Shown: positions 1 through 12,237 of the stretch, one piece after another
How positions within the stretch are numbered: position 1 is the first letter of the stretch
Layout: each line of letters starts with the position of its first letter
The notes under the pieces: generated by a model
What the model was told of the DNA's origin: nothing
The model's input: only the letters and a program-made list of their open reading frames with translations
The model's database searches: none
Position numbers and translations under genes: made by a program
Assembly: GCA_021234155.1 (NCBI GenBank)
Contig: JAJEKV010000019.1
Coordinates: 666,418 to 730,417, forward strand
Direction: 5' to 3'
Source: Isoetes taiwanensis
Taxonomy: Eukaryota > Streptophyta > Lycopodiopsida > Isoetales > Isoetaceae
DNA length: 64,000 nt

Positions 1-1849
1 TAGTTACGTATTGCTACATTTATGGCTTTTTTGGTTAATTTTAATTGTTTATTTGGGTTCTGTGATGTCTGTATTTCATAAGGGTTGACTACTTTTATCG
101 TATATCATGAGGTAAAACCTTCTTGCTTTACTGAGCTTTTTATAGTTTCCTACTGTAATGAGTGAATGTCTCTGAATATTGAAGTATATTAGAGATGTTT
201 TGGATTATTCTTCACAGGACAGCAAATTATATTTGGGGCTTTGTTATTCTACATTAGATAATAGACATAATAAGTATTAATGGCCTAGGTAGTCTGAATT
301 ACATTTGCTTCCACAAGAAGCAATTCTGTTTAGCATCCATCCTATTTGAAGTTAAATTATTAGTTTTAGAATGCTATCCATATATCATTGTTAATAATGC
401 ATCAGTATGAATTGTTTTAGATTGTTGGCCACCTTTCAGCCTTATTAGCATCAAAAGCTCATTTAAAATCAAGACAAAAATGTATAATGCATCAATTTAA
501 TAACTTTTAAGTTACCATGCTATGTTTATTTACCATTTAACCATATAGCAATCAAACAACTGGGAGATTAAATTTACCTGAATGGTACTAGAACGTAACA
601 AGTTATAAATGTATTAAAGTATTCGATATGTAGTGTACGCCTCTAACGTGATACCACGCACCGTGACTTCAACTAAAACAACACAAACACCAGTACGGAA
701 GTACTAAAACCTGTTGTCCTAAAAATGATGAAGATCGCCCACCAGACGAACTGCATATTGATGACGTGACTACAACCGCCTACCACCAAATAAACTGAAA
801 TCGTGTACAAAAAGTCTTCCGGCTCGCAATCCTGAGTAGTTTGGGTCCTACCGCCCCCACAACGTATCTCGCTAAGAGGATAGCCACCTCGTGAGGGAAG
901 TCCTTGATTGCCATATCATCTACTTTGTAAAAGATGGTCAATATGGATCGATGTCATCCCCATAGCTCGCTTGTACCTATGGCATTCCACACAAATACCG
1001 CGCTGTTGAAGGAAGAAGGCGTTAAGCTCACGGGATTGATAAATGTGCAAAAGCAGATGTATATGTATAAACAGAAAATTCACACCTGAGACAAGACTTC
1101 TACTTCATTATCAGTTCCCGATGCCAACGCTCTTGGAATGTGTCAAAGACGGAGAATACTATTGCCACAAACCTACATTGTGAAGGGACTCAGATACCAT
1201 CTCGCTTATGAAAAGGCGCAGGCTCATTGGCTCATCCATATAGTGCGCCCAAATCTCGAATTTAAGATAGAACAATGAATTGGGAGCCAATCAGAGGACA
1301 TGTTATGTTGATGCCGCCAACAAGGGGCCATATGGAGATGAATGCCATACTTCCGTGAGAGCGTTTGACATGATCAAATCAGGCACGCTATGTCAATTGG
1401 TCGCTTTGTCGCTACATGATACTTACTTGGCATCTTCAATACGTATATTTTCGAGATCATACCTTATGAGGTAAATTGATGCCGGATCGCTTGTGTCCCG
1501 TGACACTCGCTTGACTTGTAAATATGTTATTTTATATGTATATTTGTAATAATTTGACAAAGATCATTATTATTATCACGTTTTACCCCTAAAAAACCTT
1601 TTTGAACAAGATTTTTAACTCGCATTTAAATAACTTTAATGCGCCTTTTATTGATCCCATGGGTGATTGGTCGCCGTGGATCTATGAGCCACTGATTCAG
1701 AAACGAAGCTGCATTCAAAAGATGCTGGCAAACGCGCTGCTCATTATAGTAATCAACAAATACCTACACGAATCACATTTTTTGTTTATAGCAATATTCA
1801 ACATGAACAAAGCGAAGATAAGTTGTTCATAAGTTTTTCCAAAAGTGTA
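1..1849. other. Intergenic, no supported gene
   Basis: AT-rich non-coding sequence. The part from about 640 to 1480 is richer in GC and shows short open stretches on both strands, as in decayed coding or transposon sequence, but I recognise no motif. Short ORFs at 1280-1474 and 1602-1832 have no family signature. Confidence 0.5.
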
Positions 1850-2305
1850 ATCGGCCCATGGTGGTGACCACCTGAGTATTCGTCCTCAATGCCCCAGAGG
1901 GCGCCCCGCGACACTCTGCAGCATAATGGGTAGAAGCGACCACCATAAAACGCCTAGATGGTTTTGCCTGCCTGGTTAAGGGCATGCCCGCTAGAACGGC
2001 CACAACAGGACATGAGCAGCCCTCGAAGTTCGAAGTCTCCATGGGTGCCTGCCATGCATGGGTAATTCTAAAAAAGGACTTGGTAATCATTGTGACATGG
2101 TATAGTGGGATGCTCGAGACGAAAGCATAGTTCTAGTGGGGAGAGACCTAACGGCCCATGGTAGAATCACCGAGTATTCAAAATCTTGAATGTGCCTCAG
2201 AGGGCTCCCCTACACCCATAAATGGGTAGAAGCCACAATCACAAACGCTCAGACGCTTTCGGCCCAAATTTGGTTAAGGGCATGCCTTAGAACGCCACAA
2301 AAGCT
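1850..2305. repeat. Degenerate tandem pair, about 150 bp units, about 300 bp apart
   Basis: Two diverged direct copies, about 1850-2011 and 2151-2305. Both contain 'cggcccatgg', a 'gagtatt' block, 'atgggtagaag', then 'ggttaagggcatgcc' and 'agaacg..ccacaa'. The copies differ by substitutions and small indels. No gene is evident, and the short ORFs here follow the repeat and not a protein family. Confidence 0.65.
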
Positions 2306-2599
2306 CCTCCAAAAACACAACCATTGCCCATGGCATCTGGCAACCGGTAGTTTTTGGCACCTTTTATTCGCTTTTCAGATCAAGGACACAACATGTGTTC
2401 TTTGCTTTGGCACCTTGTTCTTTTCTATTTCGACCATTGTATCTATTGTCACTACAATGTTAGCAAAGGAATAATTTCCATATGTTCACTAATAAGACAA
2501 AAATTAATTCTACTTGTTCTAGCATAGAGGAGAATCAAGAACTAGTAATGTAATTTTCAAAAATCTCCATGCAGTCCTTAAAGTTAATATGTTAGCTAG

Positions 2600-4860
2600 C
2601 TTATTTGTAGAGTGCGAGGAATAAGACATTGATGACCTTTTTTATTATTTGCTCTAGGATCTATAGGCGATGATGTGCATCATCAAAAGAGGTGTCCCCT
2701 ATTCCCGACAAAATTTCAAGTTCATTACTTTGTTTTGTATTGAATATCTTTTTTTGAAAGGATTTTAGTTTGAAGATTTGCCATTGCTCTTTCTGTCCCT
2801 CTACTCGTCAGTGAATGGGTCCCCATCAGTCTATTGTTCATCGAGCTTTTGACTTTACAATTTTGTTTCTCATGTAGAAGAACCATGACGTATATTGTAG
2901 ACTATTTTTTGTGTATTATGTATCGAGACTGTATGATATGCATTTTGCAAGGTACATATATGCATTTAATATTTGTCGACCATTAAGTATATATGTATAA
3001 AGTGGTGAGGTTGGGGATGATACCTTACGTTGCGATAACAATATTTTGATTTTAATTGGGGCATTGAGATATTTTCTAAAGAGCCTAGATATTTATATAG
3101 GTGTTGCTCGATCTGACCATCATCAAGGATTGAAGGATGTTAAGGGGTAGGAGGATAAGGAAATTCATATAGATTGTGATGTGTGCAGAGGAAAAGAAAG
3201 CAGGATCGAACAAGATCAAATGCCAAGGGTGGGAAGTGAATGAGGCAGCTAGAGCAAACAAAAGGCAGAGACAAGAGACAGAGGTTGACAAGAAAGAAGC
3301 CATGAACCAAATACCCTTATCTAAAGGTCACCCAGTTTAAAAACGACATATGAAACGCGCCACGGGACGAATGATGATGACTGCCCATGCCAAAGCCAAG
3401 CCATCATCAAATAGCGATGTGCCGGTGTTGGCTCCTTCAATCATGAAACAGAGAAGAGATTTTGTCTTCCTGCGCCGTCAGAGGTTCGTCATGTTTGGTT
3501 TTCTAGTTTATTGTTGTTTAAGACTGTTTAGGATCTAAATCCAACTTGCCATCTTTGTTTCATTTTTGAATGTGTTTCTGCAGGTTTTGAACTTCCTTTT
3601 ATTAAAATATCATGTACAATTTTCTTATCCGAAAATAGTCAAATGTCTAAACTGCAAATTATGACCTGAATGTTTATCCTATATGCCATAGAAATCAAAG
3701 TATGAATAGGTCGTGCTTTCAGCTTGAAGAGGCCAATTTGACCATATTATTTGACATTTTATTTGTTCATACATTTTATTCATTTATGGGGACCAAAACA
3801 ATAGTTTAGGGTCCATGGATTTGTATGGTAGAAACTTAGACACTACTTTTAGTGAGGTTTGCTCACATGTGAAGCCACATGATAGTTTGCTTTTGCTTTA
3901 GTGCAAATTTTGTGTTCTTTTGGGGTGATAGAGACCATGCATCTAATAGTATAGACATGCTCACCCTGCACTTAATTTCTCACTTGACATGAGCATAAAT
4001 GCTGCTAATGAGAAGTTTCTGCTTCTGTGATGGAACAAATTGCATTGTATAGCATTGGGCGCAAGTATAGAATGAGGCTAAGATGACAAGCAAGGCAAAA
4101 AGTTAGGTTGAAGATGGTAAATAGGTATAAGAATAGAAGTGCCTAGGTACATGACACAAAATATAAATATCTCTAGTGGTATATGGTTGGACTAGGTGGC
4201 AAAATAAAGACAAAAAAGGGGTAAATCTAGACCGTATGCATGGGATAAGCATTCAATTTGCAAAGCGCACAGGATAAAAAAGAGAGTAAAGCCGAAACAG
4301 GTCCGATGTTGTTGTTTCTCATTTTTATGTGGCAGGTCAAAACAGCCTCTTGCGCTTTTGCCACATGCCTTCTCATTAAACCTGTCCCTCCTGTTTACTA
4401 AACTGCTTTTTCAAGTACATTTTCTTGCCAGTTTTTTTCCCAGTTTGGTTCCCTCTTTCCTTTTCCCTTAGGATAAAGAACTTAGTCTTAGTAAAGTACA
4501 CCAGGCACTTAAACATCCCTTCATACGCACATACTTTCCAAACCCCAAAACACAAAATATGATATTGACATGAGATGCACCACCATGCCCTCATGGGCTC
4601 CATGTGCTGGTATAGCCACCTAAGGAAAACTTATTTAGATATTCATAAAAGATCTTGGTTGCTTGAAGCATTGTACGTTTCTTTTGTAGCATCTACAAAT
4701 GTAACATTTACAAATGCCCTTTGTCATAGAATAGTATTTGCAATGCATGCATAGTGACACTTGAAACATGCATGATTGCCGCTTAACAATTGTTACATCG
4801 CTCGACATAAGGAACATTGTAAGACCTCGACCGATTTCAAAAATGAAACTTACACCAACT
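2600..4860 (+). repeat. Repeat block A (direct copy of 26560-29380)
   Basis: Roughly collinear with block B at about 26560-29380 in the same orientation. Shared landmarks include 'ttgttcatcgagctt' (near 2834 and 26832), 'atttgtcgaccattaagtata' (near 2970 and 26999), 'agagcaaacaaaaggcagagacaag' (near 3251 and 27609), the 'gccggtg.tggctcct.caatcatgaaac' stretch (near 3421 and 27781) and 'tgttacatcgct' near the right end. Block A lacks about 330 bp that block B carries after 'attaagtata'. No conserved long ORF is shared, so the family is better read as a transposon or segmental duplication than as a gene. Edges are approximate. Confidence 0.75.
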
Positions 4861-5531
4861 CCTCGGGCCGATGGAATTGTATTGTATTGATCTCGACACA
4901 CGCTGCATTGTTGCTTTTGTGGTCAGCGTGACCCTTTATATAGAGACATCAAGCTGTGATGTGGCTCTAGAAGGTCAAAGCATTTGCATAGAGAAACTAA
5001 AGAATGTTTTAATATGAAAGTGGCTTTAATGGCTATGTGTCCCAAGGAAGCTGGGGATGAGTTACCATAAGGGACTGAACAGAATTGGCAAGGCTTGGCA
5101 AGGTTGAAGGTTTCTGTAGCTACCTTAAATGTCATTGTTCTAGAAGCAATTTTAAATGTCATTTGTTTGAGTCCTAAGGATTTAGTCCCAAATGTTGGGA
5201 CAAGTAGAGGAAACAATTTGAGTAACTGAGTATATATAGTCTCTACATAGTTAATCCTAGTAGTAGTAATCCCAGCAATGGATATTAAAATAATCTTTTT
5301 TATCCTCTACCATCATGGTGATGTGGAACGGAATTCCTAAATCACACACAACTATGATGCCTAAGGATCCCTAATATTGGGCCTAATTTTTCTCCGTGGT
5401 CCATTGTGACTCCTGTACTTTTATATTATTATCAATCATAAAATACACTTTTTACCTCCAAGAAAAGCAAAAAGAAAAAGTCTTTAACTTCAAAATAGTG
5501 ATGACTTTATCATCCTGAACGTTTAAATGTA
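4861..5531. other. Intergenic, nothing recognised
   Basis: Ordinary AT-rich sequence between repeat block A and a small TIR element. No promoter, RNA gene or coding family is visible. Confidence 0.4.
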
Positions 5532-5719
5532 TAGGGGAATGGAGGTTGGGACTCCATTCCCCGGTTTTGCGGTGTCCCGCCAACGCTAACTTTTATCATC
5601 CTTAGCTATGTTTAATGAGAATGGAGGTGGCTGGGATTCTGCTATGTGTGGGTCCCCGCGACGTACAAGGAGCGTGGTCACTCAGAAACGGGAATGGAGG
5701 ACCAACCTCCATTCCCCTA
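5532..5719. mobile_element. MITE with 18 bp perfect terminal inverted repeats
   Basis: The left end reads TAGGGGAATGGAGGTTGG (5532-5549) and the right end CCAACCTCCATTCCCCTA (5702-5719), exact reverse complements. The outer TA on each side fits a 2 bp TA target duplication, as for Tc1/mariner-type MITEs, though a PIF/Harbinger origin is not excluded. The left arm is itself partly palindromic (GGGGAATGGAG...CTCCATTCCCC), so a nested hairpin is possible. At 188 bp and without an ORF it must be non-autonomous. No second copy was noticed here. Confidence 0.8.
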
Positions 5720-8295
5720 CAAAATGGAAATCGGGAGGCTTTTTATAGATTCAGCAGATTTAGTAGAGTATTAATAGATCAAGGGTTAGATCCTAAGGCT
5801 TACATGAGTTTTTATGAAGTCTTGACACAAATAGAGTTTTACAAATTTCTTTGCTAGAGTTTACGTGAGTTTTTGCCAAATCCGCTATCTTTGAAGATAT
5901 CTGGCGAAGCTCCCGCAATCTACTAATCGGAAGAAGAACCCGCGGTATGGGCGTAAACTTGTTGAACGCATCAGAAAGTTTGTGAAGATCCCTAAAACTT
6001 ATGAAGATCCCGCAAAACTTAGTGCGCAAAACTGATGAAGAACCGCTAAAAGAACCACCAAATAGCACCCGCGAAAACCATTACCGCTGGAAGAACCGCT
6101 AAAAGAAGCGCCAGTCAGCACCCGCAAAAACCATTAATTTGATCTCAAGAATCATTTATCCGCGTAGTTGACGAGCGTTTTATTTGGCCGCTCCTTGGAG
6201 CCAAGCCGCAGCCAGGTTTCCCTAAAAAGAATCGCCCTAAAAATATTCCCATTACCGAAGAGGCGGCCATGCTAAATCGAAGACCCTACTTCTACTACGA
6301 TGTAGGTGATTGACACGACGGCGCTAATCGACAGACCCAAAGAAAAAATAGTCGAATTCATTTCCATTTTTGATATGAATGGTAAGTATTTTTTCTATTT
6401 CCCTAACGCTTTTCTAGAAAGGAATTTAGTATTAAGACGCCTTTTACCAAAAGTTAAGAGATCTCATACTATAAAATGGGATGTCCATAGTTAGTTAGGG
6501 ATAGCAATATGTAAGGGTTGGAAGAAAATATCTTAGCTATGTTCATGGAGAGGAAACATTGCAAAGGCCACGCTCATGAGTGCATATTGTTGATCATTTT
6601 CGCTACCAAGCCAACCTTAGTGAAGGGACCTACCATAGATGTGGTGGAGGACCTCCGTGATCACTTAGAATATCAATCCATGGAAGAAATAAAGGAGCAC
6701 TCAAATTTGGTCAATGAGAGTGAGGGGGATTGGAATTTTCTAGAATTTTTTTGGAAATGTGTTAAGAAAAGTGGTGAGAGGTGCACAAAGTTTTAGGCAT
6801 TTTGAGATTTCACGAAGTGGTGCAAAAAATCGTAACAAATTCAATGGATAAATAACTCAAATACAGCGTGATCGTGAGAAAATGAAATTTGGAGATAGAA
6901 AATTTTAAGAGTTTTGATCAACTAGATATGGTTCTAAAACTTGCAAAACAGCTGATATTCAAGAAAAACAAAGGTTGGAAAACTATAATTCTCGACCGCA
7001 TATGTTCTTTTGTCAAATATATTCTTCTCTCAAGAATAAAGAGTTTAGAAATGGATCTTGAGTTTGGGGAGGATCTTTTTTAAATTTGTAAATTGTAGAC
7101 ATGCTCAGATCAATTGAAAGAGGACATCCAAGAAAAACATAGATTGGATCAACATTTTTATCAAAAGCGGCTTTTTATAAAATGGTCATGAAACAAAGCA
7201 CCACATAAACCAATACCTCTCATTTATAATTAAATCCCTAAAACCCCCTGTTTGGGTGCATTCACACAAAGGGATGTTTTCCGCATCGTTATTATTGATG
7301 GGCATATTCAGGAGGATGTCTCGCTTTGGGTTGTAGATATCGACCTTATTTGTGGGGTATGTTTCCGCAGGTTGGGATATACCATATAGCAAGATTAATG
7401 AGATATTATAAGATTCAAAATAGACACATAATAGTATTTTGAATTTGATACAATAGCGACATACAATTATATGAGGGACCGATTGTCGGCGCTGGAATTC
7501 GAAGGAATATGCTCTAAACAAAAGGAGACGATTTTACATCTTTTTTCTTTTATGGTTTTATTCTTCATATCTTTTAGAGCCATTGATCTCATGGATATTC
7601 CCAAGATTGTGTCATTGATCAATTACAAATATTTTCAAATAAAAAAGAAATTGCAATAGTCAATGGAATTGAACACATGAGCCAGCACCAAATGCAAGAA
7701 AAATAAATTGCAAACTACCAATAGTCCAAAATTCATTATTCTCGCATAAACAGAAAGGCCGTGAAAGCTCTCCCAAATCTATAATTGAGTATCCTAAAGT
7801 GATACACATTGCGACAAGAGAAGCTCTAATGAATCCACAAAGATGCACAAAAAAAAAATGCACTATGAAATAACTGGCACGTAATATGGGATTCTCCAAG
7901 ACAAGGCTTTTTTCGATAAGGCGCCTTGATATTTTTCCAGCTTCACTCTAATCGGCTCAGCAAAACTAATCGCCCAGACCGCATCCTCTATAATGAGGTT
8001 GGGCACCCTACAAGTTCGACCCTACCTCTCAAATTGGCACCCAAATCCTCTCGGCTTCATCTTCAAATTCTCCCGCTTTTAGACACACAAATATCTCCAT
8101 CCTTATCATCTATGTCCCAGTACTACACTCAAGTTCAAGGAAGCAAGCAGTTGGAGTGAATCGAACCTTCAAAAGCATGACGGCCTCAATATAACTCAAA
8201 ATGCCTTGAAGTCAATCGTGAGTAGCAACCAATTCTTCCACCTTCAAGAAACTATGAGCCCTACCGATCCCTTGGGCACAAAAACACACCTAAGA
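5720..8295. other. Intergenic; weak coding-like traces only
   Basis: A tandem pair of about 45 bp lies at 6038-6083 and 6091-6135 ('aagaaccgctaaaagaa...cacccgc.aaaaccatt'). Between about 6306 and 7083 three short plus-strand ORFs (6306-6494, 6518-6796, 6889-7083) have soluble, protein-like composition but no recognised family and no splice context I can defend. The rest is AT-rich non-coding sequence. Confidence 0.4.
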
Positions 8296-8540
8296 TCAAT
8301 CGTGATTTCTGGGTACCTTCCCCGTCTCCAAAATTACCACAAATCTTTCTTCTTTTGTGCCATATTGCCAAAAAGCCAATTGAAAAAACAAAAATAGAGG
8401 CATGATCTTAAAATGAATTAAGTTGCTCACACATGGAAAAAAAAAAATAGGATTTTTTGTATACAACATGACCAGAATATCTAGCATAATAAATGTGGGG
8501 TCTCTTTTGTATTTTTGCACGCTTTTTATGGTTTTCATAT
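8296..8540 (+). repeat. Short dispersed repeat R1, copy 1
   Basis: Matches R1 copy 2 at about 11385-11595. Shared strings include 'aagccaattgaaaaaaca', 'atagaggcatgatcttaaaatgaa' (given in two parts because of indels) and 'agaatatctagcataataa', ending in 'tatggttttcatatg'. Differences are mainly homopolymer-length changes. Not coding. Confidence 0.7.
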
Positions 8541-8574
8541 GACTTATCAGATCTGCACTCTTTCTATCTCCAAA

Positions 8575-8765
8575 TGTTAGAAAATGACGCTACTTTTGTT
8601 TTTAATCAATAGAAAGTAAACTAAGTTCGAAATATTTATGGCAGTTGCAGCTTAGTTATTTTTGTCCTTTCTTTCCTAGTTTTTCTTATTTAGCTTTTCT
8701 TCGCTTTCTTCCTTCTTCATCCCCCTTTTTGCATCTCCCCGCTTTTCTTCAAGCAGCTGGCTCCA
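8575..8765 (+). repeat. Short dispersed repeat R2, copy 1
   Basis: Matches R2 copy 2 at about 10585-10770: 'aaatgacgct.acttttgttt', 'aatagaaagtaaac', 'ttatttttgtcctttctttcc', 'cttcctteettcatc'-like pyrimidine tract, then 'gcatctcc'. Here R2 follows R1; in the second locus R2 precedes R1, so the two units have been rearranged relative to each other. Confidence 0.65.
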
Positions 8766-10584
8766 TCTAGTGCTTTTCGCTTTGGGCAGCCACGCTTATT
8801 TTTCTATGGCTCCAAAGGCTAGTGCTATAAAGCTTTTAGAAGAGGTCTCATGTGAGGCTTTCCTGGCGAGGTCCGTTCCGCATGGCTTAAAAGCCATGGA
8901 GGCCGCAGCCAGCCAAGATGGGAAGTTTAAATGGCATCATCAAGGCAAAATAAGCAGTAAAGTTGGATAACTGTATGGCTCTAAGGCGTAAGCCGGTGGT
9001 GGCTTTGGAATCCAAGATTTCATCCTTGCAAGAGGAGATCCAACTTAAAGAGCAAGAGACAAGAACCCTTGTTTTGAAGTATCACCTAAAAATATCAAAG
9101 TAGCTTTGATTTCTTGAACGAATTGGAGGACTCTTCAGATTTAGAGCCATTTGCAGCTGCATAAGGCCTTGATTCAAAGTAGCCTAGGGCATCATTGACA
9201 AAGGTAACACCTTAATCTCTAAGAGGAAGAATCTAATCGTGATCGTAGATAGGGAGGGGCCAAGAGTTGCCGAGTTATATGAAATGGGGATTTAACCTTT
9301 GGATGTGAAGAAGGATCTTTCCTAGATGTTTTTGGCTCTATAACTGTGGTAAATCTGCCGAGACTCAATGTTTGTCATTTGTGCTAAGAAATAATTTTTA
9401 AAGGATAATTTTTCGAAATCAATTGTTCCGTTGAGGAAAAGTACGTAAAGTTTGGGTTTAGTTACCGTCCAATCGCTTTGCTTATGTTTTGATGTCTTAG
9501 AAAGAGTCGGGCTTTGGCGGTAATTTACGTGAGATAGTTGGGTTACGTGAGTTTGCTCCTTACCATTTCCCGGTCATTTTTATTCTGTGGTCTACTTCGC
9601 CAAGATGCTAGGATGTACCGAATCACAAGATCTATATTGCTATATACGCTTTTATAAATCAAACCCCTTTTGTCGGTTTTCCCGCTTTTCTGCCGCACTC
9701 TATTTTCCTTCCATGATTTTCTACCCCGCGGCCTCAAGTTGTGCCTTTTAGACTCCATTCAAAGCAAAGTGCATGCCATGACAGATCGCTGGTCCGTCTT
9801 GAGACCTCTCTGCTTTTTACCTTAACTTCGAAAGTGAGCTTGCCAATGCCGTGGTCGCCGCCACGCTTTGGGTTTTGCTCGCTTTTATTCCTTAGTGTAA
9901 CCTTAATGAAACCTACTAATTTTGATAGCACATTTTGATTTACTAAGATTAGCCTTTCTTGATAGCACATTTTTGATTTACTAAGATTAGCCTTAACAAA
10001 CCTTGCCTTGATACTACTTCTTGATCCATTGATCCTTTTAAATCGCTGTGGGTTTGTTAAGATTTAGCCCAAGCATGGATTTGCATTCTCATGTCACTAA
10101 TAGATTTTATTTAACAAATCCATAGGTAGTCTTGACTTCTCCTCGCCGTTAAGATCGACCGTGAATTACCAGATAAGACCGCTATAATCCTAAGTGGGTT
10201 TATTACTAGTTATCGATGTTTGGGTTCAATGATGAGAACGTTTTAATCCGGTTGTGGGTTTTTGCTAGTTATTGGATGTTTGAGTTCAATTGTTGTAAAT
10301 GTGACTAATTTAAGGTTGCTTGATGTGCAAGAGATAAGCTAAGGGTTGATTTCACCTTGGTTCTTAGTGTTCCCAACCATAAGTCAACCTACAAGCTTTG
10401 TTCTTTTTTTACCATCTCCATTTTTTTTGCCACTATGGGTTCTTTTTTGATTTGTTCCCTTAGTATTTTAGCATGTGATCCTTATTCATAGGTAATGCGC
10501 TACCTTTTCTTTGCTCTTGGCCTTGCTTTTATTGTTTCATGCTCATCCTTTTCAAAGATTCTTGACTGCTTTTGCCTTAGTATT
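8766..10584. other. Intergenic with small tandem repeats
   Basis: A tandem duplication of about 37 bp lies at 9921-9994 (each copy holds 'ttgatagcacat' and 'gatttactaagattagcctt'). A looser pair with 'gctagttat..gatgttTg.gttcaat' lies at about 10200-10290. Short ORFs at 8770-8970 and 9741-9938 carry no recognised motif. No gene is called. Confidence 0.45.
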
Positions 10585-10770
10585 TCTAGAAATGACGCTT
10601 ACTTTTGTTTCACCCAATAGAAAGTAAACGGGTTCGAAATACGGCGGCGATTGCAGCTAGTTATTTTTGTCCTTTCTTTCCTTAGTTTTCTATTTAGCAG
10701 CTTTTCTCGCTTCTTCCTTCTTCATCACCTCGCTTTTGCATCTCCTGCCTTTTCTCAAGTAGCTTGCCTC
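10585..10770 (+). repeat. Short dispersed repeat R2, copy 2
   Basis: Second copy of R2 (see 8575-8765), in direct orientation with several 1-6 bp indels. The segment just before it ('attcttgactgctttt..gccttag') recurs just before R1 copy 2, near 11370, so a third small unit joins the mosaic. Confidence 0.6.
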
Positions 10771-11384
10771 CCACCCTCCCACCCTTGCTCTCGTGATGCC
10801 TTATTGGTAAGCTAATTTTCTAGAGGTTCTAGTGGCCCTACATCCCCGATTGAGGCCCTCGTGCATAGTTGAGGCCTTTTGTGCCCGGGTTGAGGCTCAT
10901 GTTCGGATGCGCCCCTCGTGCCTAGTTGAAGGCCCTCGTGCCTAGTTGGAGGCCCTCATTACCCATGTAGCCCTAGGGGCATTTGGTTCATTTTTTCTTG
11001 TGTAATGCAGTGATAACAAATTTGGTGAGCCGATTTCCTATAGCTTGTATTTCACGGATGAAGGTTTGGATTCCAAGCACAAAACGAAGATCGAGAGAAG
11101 ACAAATTCCAACATGAGTTTGTTTTTGCAACTTCATTACTTATATGTATTCTCCACCCAACAAGGCTGGTCAAGATGAGGGTATAGATTCTTTTGAGAGT
11201 ATGACTCTAGCATAGGTTAGTGATCCCATTATTGTCGGTTTTTCCTCTAAAACCGAAAGGGCTTAGGTTTTTAATCCCGCCATAATAGTTTCACTAACTT
11301 GCTATCAATATGTACTTGTGTTTGGTTTTAAGGAGATGCAAGCAAAGCAACATATCAGCATTCTTGACCGCTTTGCCTTAGAAT

Positions 11385-11595
11385 GGGCTAGAAATCTTTC
11401 CTCTTTTTGTGCCATGCCAAAAAAAAAGCCAATTGAAAAAACATAAAATAGAGGCATGATCTTAAAATGAAATTAAGCTGCTCACACATGGAAAAAAATA
11501 GGATTTTGTACACAATACATGACTAGAATATCTAGCATAATAACAGGGGGTCTCTTTTGTATTTTTATACGTTTTTTTATGGTTTTCATATGGTT
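11385..11595 (+). repeat. Short dispersed repeat R1, copy 2
   Basis: Second copy of R1 (see 8296-8540), in direct orientation, closest to the 5' LTR of the next element. Non-coding. Confidence 0.65.
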
Positions 11596-11988
11596 TAATG
11601 CTTGTATTACACAAGACCTCTTGATCAGTATATCTAGAGTGCACACTGTATTCTCATATTTAAATGGCATAAGATCTATGGTTTTGCAATGATTTAGCAT
11701 TGCATATTTTCCCTTGCAAAATCAATTAAATTTAAGTTCCACAAAAGAGAGGGGAAAAAAAAAAAACCCCCGTCCACACTAGCCTCAGCAACAACCAACT
11801 CGCCATGACACCTACAAAGGTCAATTCTATTGTAGTCTTATCAGTCCATATTGGGATTAAGATCCCTGATGGCACCAATCATTTCAGAACCATATGTATT
11901 TAGTACAAAACTGTGACGACCATACAGATATTTGTATCATACGAACATTATACTCGTATATACAAAAGATGGTCGTCACACAAGACAG

Positions 11989-12043
11989 GGTTTGAACTCG
12001 CAACCTTCCAGTTGCGAGTCATACACCCTTGCCAAGTGCACTA
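11989..12043 (-). other. Antisense tRNA-like segment with pol III A and B boxes (5' LTR)
   Basis: On the minus strand TAGTGCACTTGG (12043-12032) fits the A-box consensus TRGYNNANNNGG. GAGTTCAAACC (11999-11989) is close to the B-box consensus GGTTCRANNCC, at tRNA-like spacing, with a T-arm-like 'GGTTGCGAGTTCAAACCC' context. The same segment occurs in the 3' LTR. I do not see a full cloverleaf with an acceptor stem, so this is a tRNA-derived fragment, not a tRNA gene. Confidence 0.5.
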
Positions 12044-12193
12044 CCAATATTTGTCGAAGACATTCCGTCACGTCTTCCTCATATGTGGGATTATCTCCAG
12101 GAGGTTCTAGAATATTCTAGAACCTAAATGCATGCGCGACACTTGGCGCGATCTCATCCATTGGAGTGGCGCGATCCTGACCGTTGGCCTAGA

Positions 12194-12200
12194 TATATAA
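12194..12200 (+). promoter_or_regulatory. TATA box of element 1 LTR promoter
   Basis: TATATAA, 32 bp upstream of the ATTCC start-site candidate at 12226. The 3' LTR has TATAAAA at 21205, also 32 bp upstream of its ATTCC at 21237. The conserved spacing supports a pol II start at this A. Confidence 0.75.
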
Positions 12201-12225
12201 GGAGGCACCTCCTTCTTGTCGAACC

Positions 12226-12237
12226 ATTCCAGTTCAA
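12226..12237 (+). promoter_or_regulatory. Predicted transcript 5' end / self-primer (start of R)
   Basis: ATTCCAGTTCAA. The 3' LTR copy (21237-21248) reads ATTCCGGTTCAA, the exact reverse complement of the 12 bases directly after the 5' LTR; this copy has one mismatch. Its position 32 bp after the TATA box makes it the likely first 12 nt of the element RNA, as required for Tf1/Sushi-style self-priming. Confidence 0.7.

Noticed and set aside
3085-3303. Minus-strand ORF with a signal-peptide-like start, also found in block B
   Set aside because: Hydrophobic look arises from the antisense of a purine-rich repeat; the ORF is not kept at the same length or frame in block B (27477-27668).
11989-12043. 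A functional tRNA gene
   Set aside because: A and B boxes are present, but no acceptor stem or complete cloverleaf, and the segment is part of an LTR.
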